Shown one piece after another: positions 58,073-64,000 of a DNA stretch of 64,000 nt; the first letter of the stretch is position 1; each line of letters opens with the position of its first letter. This stretch comes from Argentina anserina (taxonomy: Eukaryota; Streptophyta; Magnoliopsida; Rosales; Rosaceae): assembly GCF_933775445.1 (NCBI RefSeq), contig NC_065874.1:31442501-31506500 (forward strand), given 5' to 3'. The translations under genes were made by a program, and so were the position numbers. The notes beneath the pieces are model-generated. The model was not told the DNA's origin. It saw only the letters and a list, made by a program, of their open reading frames with translations, and did no database searches.

Positions 58073-60071
58073 GGTTCACAAAAAATTTCTTGAACTCTCT
58101 CAAGGCCAGATATGTTAGTTTCATTGTAAGGATTCTGTGGATCCGGTTCTGTTTTTTTTAATTGTTTATATATAGTATTTGCAATCACTGTGATTAGCTG
58201 GGAGTCTAGGACCTTAGCTTTATGTTAATGATTTTAATTCTAGGTTGCCAATGTGCAATTAAGTATATGGGTCTGTTAATGATGATTTCAAATTGAGTCT
58301 TCTGCGTGGTATGGAAAACATCCACCCTATATATCTTAATTGTTACTTTTATGAAAGGTTGTAGCAGCAGCTTCTCCGTTTTCTAGTTTCTAATGCAGAT
58401 GGTGCAGCTTTCTGTTGATAACACTGCTTACTAGTTTCCGGGTATTCATGGTTTGTATCATGTAGAGTCAAACTTTGAAGTTTGAACAAGTTGGCTGAGG
58501 CCAACTCTTGAAACTCAACTTTTTTTGTCTAGACAATTCTTTGTCTGGAGTTTTATCTCTTAAACTTCCAATGCTTGTGCTCTGATATGAAGCCGTCGAG
58601 GCATATGATTGAATCTGCAAAACAGGAAGTAGAACTACTGAGAAGCATTCATAAGGATCAAGGATGTCATCGGCTGTTACAAAACATGTTTGCAACAATC
58701 ATGTCCCTAGTGTTGGAGACTTGCGAGCATAAATCTCTGGATCATGGATGAGCAGTGCAACGAGCCCTTTCTCAAGCTTCATTAAACTGTTCAGTTTCTT
58801 ATCATTCGGAGACGTTATTACATTATTTTCCGAGGAAAGTTCAGCAACCCCTTGGAACCAAAGGACCAGGGTTTTAGCGCTTCCAGTTGGTTAATCTGTT
58901 GATTATTTTTAGTTGTTGCTGCTACAGTTATTTGTTATGACCTTAGATTTCCTGTAGTGGTTTAAATTCTAGGCTGCCATCCTGCAGTTCAGTATATATA
59001 GAGGAAGCTTATCCCTTGGCAACTATTTGGGGCAATAAATGATGATTTTAATTTCAGTATATTGGTGTGGCACAGAAGTTAGCCACCATCTCTTTCTTGC
59101 TTGTTACTGTTTTCGAAGGCTTCATAGCAGCTTCTTGGTTTTCTAAAGTCTTAGTTTCTTTGCCGTGTATAATGCAGACATGAAGTTTTTCTGTTGATAT
59201 CTGCTTACAAGTTTCAGGCTATTTATGCTATGTATTTGTGTAGATTCAAACTTTGAACAAATTGGCTGAAGTCAACTATTGGAAGCTATCCTCTGCCTGA
59301 TACAAGAGTTAGTTTACCCAGCTGTTTTTTTTGAAACGAAAACTATACCCAGCTGTTGCTACGTCACAATTTGGTTCCTCTTGTTTTTTTATTTTTGTTT
59401 ATATTTTTTTTTATTTTTCCGAAAAAAAAGCTCCGAACCTTTCTATGCAAATGTGTTGCTGTCTTGCTGACGTTTTCAAGTGGTTTTGGACATTCATGGC
59501 TACTCGTTTGGCAGTAACTATTTTTTCAGTACATTGGGCTCTTGAATCATTTGCAAAACAATCCCCCCCCCAACATGATTTAACTTATTTGCTTTTCTTG
59601 GTCGAGCGCATTTGCATGGACTGGATGATGATTCCTTTGAGAAGTATTGAACTCACCCAAAAAAAATAGCGTATAACTTTATACTCTGCTTGATCTAATG
59701 CTTTGTCTAGACTTTGACCAATTGACCCCTTGATCTTTCGAATACTTGTGCTGTGACTCTGAGGTATATGTTTTGAGTCTGCAAAACAGATCCGCTGTTA
59801 CATAACAGATTTGTAGTCATCATCTCCCAAGTGTCGGAACTTGCAGTACGTGTTTCTGGTCAAGGCAAGGTCCTATAGTCCTTACCTATGAGCAAAGAGA
59901 AAAGAAGAAAGTTATGTGGCTTGTTCTCTGTGCTCTCATGCTCTCCATTCCTTTTGAGTCTCTGGCTTCTCACCCAAGACAAGGTGCTTTAGTCCTTTGG
60001 AGTCTGTGGATCATGCTTTCCTTTGCTGTTCTAAAGCCAATTTTATCTGGAACATTATCTCTAGTATTCTC
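58073..60071. repeat. Diverged tandem duplication of PPR 3'-flanking sequence
   Basis: 58215-58700 and 58955-59830 share an ordered set of words: TTAATTCTAGG.TGCCA, AATGATGATTT.AA, GCAGCTTCT.CGTTTTCTA-type, TTTCTGTTGATA, TTCAAACTTTGAA.AA, TTGGCTGA.G.CAACT, GTCTAGAC and AATCTGCAAAACA. The second copy is interrupted by about 400 bp of T-rich sequence (59290-59695). No second PPR coding region is present. Confidence 0.7.
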
Positions 60072-60343
60072 TGTAACGACTCTAAAATTTCAAGCATAAA
60101 AACTCAAAATATTAAAGTCGTACAACACCAAAACATTCTCAACGAATCGAAATCGTTTTATTCCTCCGCTCGTCTATGAAAATTTTCTTCAGAGAAGTTG
60201 TATAGCTCGTCGATATGAGTTTGTGGACACACGGCACACCTTAATCAGATATCGTATGTGAAAGTTATTATCGACGGAAGTTGGTTTCCGATTTTAAAAG
60301 GCTATAAAAGGAAATTTTTTGGAAAAACCTAATTTCCTAAAAA

Positions 60344-62407
60344 TAGGGTTGTTAATCGGTTCCGGTTCTTGAAAGAACCGTTAGGACCGAACCATTAGGA
60401 CCGAACCATTTAAGAACAGTTCGGTTCGGTTTCATATAAAAAATTATGCTACATGAAGGAACCGAATCGTTTGTATATAGTTCGGTTCGGTTCGGTTCTA
60501 AAATCTCAAATATATACGAACCGTTGGATTTTAAGTTATTAATATACTGGCCGTTAGATCTTATATCATTCGGCCATTCGGGGGGAACACAACCCTAGTC
60601 ACAACTACTGAGTAACTCCTGTCTCTTCGTTCCAAAACCCAAATCCAACTACGCAACTCTCCGTCGAGACTCTCAGCCCTCCGCCGCCCAGTACGCACCG
60701 GCACCGCGGTGTTCACTGAATTCAGTAAGCACTTGCAGTCCGGCACTACTCAGTCCGATTCTAAACTCTCGGCCAACAATCACTGAATCGGTGAATCTGA
60801 TTCCAAACTCTTGGCTGCCCAATTCGCTCGCATTGGGGTGGGTTTTGTATGGGTTTTCGCCTTTGATTTCAGTTATGAGTGAGGACGAAGCCATGGACGA
60901 TTCGCCAAGCTCAGATGAGTCTCTTGTAGATGAAATTTGGACGCAGAGGGAAGAAGCTGCTAAGCTTCACATCAAAGAGATTCGGACCCAGGTATTTCAT
61001 ATTGGTTCAGAACGAAGGATGTAAACTTTTTGAAGGAACTGATCCTGGTACTTTCCTCTTTTCTCTTTCATGTTGTTATATACTAGAATATGTATTACAT
61101 GGAGCGTTGTTTATGTTTCTGGGTGTTTGTATGTAAAATATCAGATGAGAAAGGTCTCAACTAAGATAATGCATCTTTTTATTCATACTTGAATTTTTGT
61201 TTTCAGGGTTCTTGTAATTTGAATAAGTGAATATAGATAAAATGAACTTGGAATGGATGACCATTTGATTGTGATGTACGTTTCTGGGTTTTGTATGTAA
61301 AAGGCAGATGAGAATGACCTTGGAAGAGGAGTCGACCTTTTATTCTAATCTTGAATTCTGTTTATGGGTTTCTATGTGTAGAACGCATGAGAGAATGAAT
61401 ACGAAAATAGTTCATGGTTTGTGAATTGATCTAAATGAACTTAAATCACTGAATCAATTACTTTTGAATGATTAATAGAGTTTATCCTTAAATTTAGTGA
61501 TTTCGATCCATGGATTTTTTTTGTTAAGGTTAAGGTTTGTGTGGGATAAAGGGACTCTAAGTTATTTGGTAGAGTTGTTAGGTCATGGGAAAAAATGATA
61601 TCAGAACTGAATTGATATACTTAGTTCACATTTGTTGTTTTAGTTCTAAGATCAGATGGAAATGGGATGATTGTATGAATTCAGTACAAGGAAAAGAAAT
61701 GAACTATCATGAACTGAAGATGTTATAGATGATTAGCATTGTTCTTTGTTTTAAATTTATGTTAATCTGAAAGAGAGATAACTTCTTATGTTCTTAGCTC
61801 TGTCCTACTTATTTCAAGATAAATTATGACTGATAACATATTAAAGGTTAATCATGTGAGAGGCAGAGAAGATCAAGCTAAGAAACTTGTAATTTATCGG
61901 ATGATGAGAGCCATATCCACGACAACCTGGATGATCATCAGTCAGTAGTATCCATATATATGATATTTCTTGTTCTACTGTCATTTTGCACTAAAGTGTG
62001 TAAAGTACAGACTACAGAATAGCAATTATTAGTCAGAAGAAGTAAATATTCACTTAATTGCCTCTTTGTTTCTCTATGTGTATTTGGTACATTGTATTTC
62101 TTAGTTTCCTGCATATCTTTTCTCTTTACTGGAATAGAACTTGCAAAAAATTAAATGTGTAATAACCCTGCAACTTCAATTATGAAAACTAAAAACACTT
62201 GAACAGCGACATGTTTTTTTGGAATATAGTTGTTTATACAGTATTTCAGCTACAGGTTTTACAGGAACATTTTGGAACCGAAACCGTAACGGAACCATTT
62301 GGTTCAGTTCCTACTTTGAAAAACAAAAAAATTGAACCGTTTAATTAAAACGGTTCGGTTTACGGTTCCAGCTATTTTTAGCGGTTTTGGAACCGTTTAC
62401 AGCCCTA
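60344..62407. mobile_element. hAT-type transposon, 2.06 kb, non-autonomous
   Basis: Begins TAGGGTTGTTAATCGGTTCC and ends GGAACCGTTTACAGCCCTA (an imperfect TIR). An exact 8-bp duplication, CCTAAAAA, lies at 60336-60343 and 62408-62415. Both subterminal regions are dense in GGTTCGG/CCGAACC and GAACCGT words (60356-60525 and 62260-62395), probable transposase-binding sites. No transposase is recognised. The interior contains a gene-like first exon and long AT-rich sequence. Confidence 0.9.
60875..60991 (+). other. Gene-like first exon inside the hAT element
   Basis: A 39-codon frame starts MSEDEAMDDSPSSDESLVDE and ends ...AKLHIKEIRTQ at CCCAG|GTATTTC, a good donor site. It is preceded by about 280 bp of GC-richer, leader-like sequence (60590-60874). 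No continuation exon was recognised downstream. It may be a captured host 5' end or the element's own gene start. The product is not recognised. Confidence 0.4.
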
Positions 62408-62750
62408 CCTAAAAAGGAACCCCCCCCCCGGCGCAGCTCTCTCTCCCTCCCCTCGACCCCGACCCTCCTTCACCAAATTTACCACCGCCGATCTCCTTTC
62501 TCCAGCCACCGTGGTCTTCACCGCCGGTCCCAAGACCAACGCACGGTCGACTGCTCCAACCCCTGGACGAGATGCACCCTCCATCGCCGCCGAGAAGCCA
62601 CGCCGACAATTTCTGCAAATCCATTGCCGATCCAAGTTTCGTCGCCGGTGAGTTTCGAGCCTTACATTCTCGATTTTGATCTCTTGGCTGGGTTTAGCAC
62701 AAATTTGGAGCTCAAAATCAAAGGTTATTGGCATAAGCTTATGCCCGTCA

Positions 62751-63240
62751 TAATCAGCGCAACTATAAGTGCACTAAGGCTAATAAATAGCCCAGTCTCG
62801 CAATACCAGCAGTGAGCCAGCCGCACTAGCTGTGCAATTGGTCGCCCCACCTTGTCCCACACCGGAAGATGAGTAAAAAATCTACCTCAACTCAATAATA
62901 AAAGGTCAAACCCTTGACCTCATAAGGTAAGTGCACTTAACTACCCACTGTTACTCTGTATAAATTATTACCAACATGACTTGAGCATCGGAGAGTTCAA
63001 GACCACGCCGCCGTGGTATCCATTTTGACGACTCGTGTTACTTGTGACAGGAAAGAAGCGAGGAGCACGGCGTGTCGCATCAATAAAGAGTGTAGCGTAC
63101 TGCATCAGCACAATTCACTACGTTAACATTAGCGTTGTCTGTGGGAAACACACCAAAAAGTTCCTGTAAAACACATGCAGCATTTAACGAAGCAACTGCA
63201 CTTCGACACGAGCACTCTCAATCCTACCCCCCCATTCCGG
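62751..63240 (+). other. Gypsy leader region
   Basis: TGTCTGTGGGAAAC near 63137-63150 resembles the end of a primer-binding or leader segment (GTCTGTGGGAA) found in Ty3/gypsy elements. The preceding stretch may be LTR remnant. No coding sequence is seen. Confidence 0.4.
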
Positions 63241-64000
63241 CGGTCGGTCATGCAGAACGGGGACTACACCATGCACAGTTTGCGTCGAAGCTGAGTTCAT
63301 CGTAGTTGACACCTACAGTTCTTAAACGGGATCATCGGTCGGCCTACTCTCAACCGAATGCGAACGTTCATTGATGGGTACATGATGCTCATCAAATTCC
63401 CAACCCCAAATGGAACATGACAGGTCCGGGGATCACAGTCCGTGGCGAAATATTGCCAAGCACACGTAGTTAGGCGCACACGCAACCGTCACGAAATCTT
63501 AGCGGTACATGCAGCAATAAACTTAACCGACAAGGTCGTCGATGCACGCGACGGTGATTTAACAACAAGTAAGGGCAAGAAAAAGACCACGCCTTACGAA
63601 GCCAAGACTCCATCAAACCCTGAATCTTCCTTGAAAAGCATCACACCCTTCCCACACCACCCGGAGCGAAAAATCAAGATCGGCGCTACTCTTAGCCTCA
63701 TAGTGGAGAAGGACCTAGCAAACTTCCTAGGAGAGAGCATGGAAGTCTTTGCATGGTCCTACGAGGATATGCCAGACATTTCGCCTGACATCATCATGCA
63801 CGAGCTACACATCAAACCTTCCGCATATCCAGTTAAACAAAAGCGTCACACCTTCGACGACGAAAAAGCATGGAAATACGCCAGGAGGTCAACAAATTGA
63901 AAGGCATGAAGTTCATTAGGGAAGTCCAGTACCCTGAGTGGATTTCAAACCATTATGAGACCATATCACCTCCTGGTTAGTTGCAGCTCAATGTTATCCC
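63241..64000 (+). pseudogene. Ty3/gypsy protease - reverse transcriptase start, cut by the window edge
   Basis: The plus strand first reads a retropepsin C-terminal part in broken frames (FIVVDTYSS, then GRPTLNRMRTFIDGYMMLIKFPTPNGT, 63290-63420). From 63442 an open frame leads into the RT N-terminus: VFAWSYEDMPDISPDIIMHE, KPSAYPVKQKRHTFDDEKA, and in the next frame GMKFIREVQYPEWISN (63900-63950). Gag and most of protease are missing. A frame shift near 63870 and a stop near 63900 show it is defective. The element continues beyond the window. Confidence 0.85.

Larger units (their letters stand above)
60072..62750. mobile_element. Rearranged gypsy LTR remnant carrying a hAT insertion
   Basis: 60072-60160 is the end of the 3.2-kb-type LTR in minus orientation (TGTAACGACTCTAAAATTTC...). 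From about 60162 the sequence switches to the promoter-side part of the same LTR in plus orientation (TTTTATTCCTCCGCTCG..., TTGTATAGCTCGTCGATATG, GGCTATAAAAGG). This continues after the hAT element with the CT-rich leader (62416 to about 62650). The two halves are thus in opposite orientation, an inversion or recombination product. The right limit is approximate. Confidence 0.65.

Overview
The window is nuclear DNA of a flowering plant. It has intron-split genes, a eukaryotic tRNA-Gly, a plant mitoferrin, plastid-targeted proteins, a P-class PPR gene and many nested LTR and TIR transposons. Gene content and the style of the Ty3/gypsy LTRs suggest a rosid, most likely Rosaceae; the family call is inference. 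No virus, bacterial operon or CRISPR array is present.

Layout. Positions 1-9,260 and 18,890-20,740 hold a tandem family of UGT87A-type glycosyltransferases. One gene is intact (7441-9261). One exon-2 copy runs in from the left (528-1402). Three UGT87 copies are decayed, and a UGT73-like fragment lies inside an inverted repeat. A CACTA-like element carrying a myosin XI tail exon lies between copies. Positions 9,805-17,750 are a three-level nest of LTR retroelements. A hAT element (17,885-18,891) landed on the start codon of the next UGT copy. A small repetitive membrane-protein gene (minus strand, 21.3-22.3 kb) is split by a TIR element.

Positions 23,136-31,992 are the conserved core: mitoferrin (+), the photosystem II core phosphatase PBCP (-), tRNA-Gly(GCC), a MEA1-family gene (+) and plastid malonyl-CoA:ACP transacylase (-). 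All four protein genes could be resolved exon by exon with consistent splice phases. A hAT MITE sits 73 bp upstream of the MCAT start codon. The order UGT87 - mitoferrin - PBCP - MCAT matches what I recall of Arabidopsis At2g30140 to At2g30200, and the degraded SLP1 at 41.6-44.95 kb fits the sister block around At1g07010/At1g07030.

From 32 kb onward repeats dominate: a 12-bp minisatellite; a small hAT element (34,554-41,145) split by a 6-kb Copia element; the SLP1 relic split by a long-TIR element; three Ty3/gypsy LTR fragments; and a Tat-like element with an antisense extra ORF and a gag-to-integrase internal deletion. Also here are a COBRA-like 3' end cut by an LTR, an intact 572-residue PPR gene (56,354-58,072), a 2-kb hAT element carrying a gene-like first exon, and the start of another gypsy element at the right edge.

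The intact host genes serve small-molecule glycosylation, mitochondrial iron import, PSII dephosphorylation, plastid fatty-acid synthesis and organelle RNA processing. They are linked by ancient synteny, not by a shared pathway. Exon boundaries come from reading splice signals and phases by eye; TE boundaries marked exact rest on matching target-site duplications.
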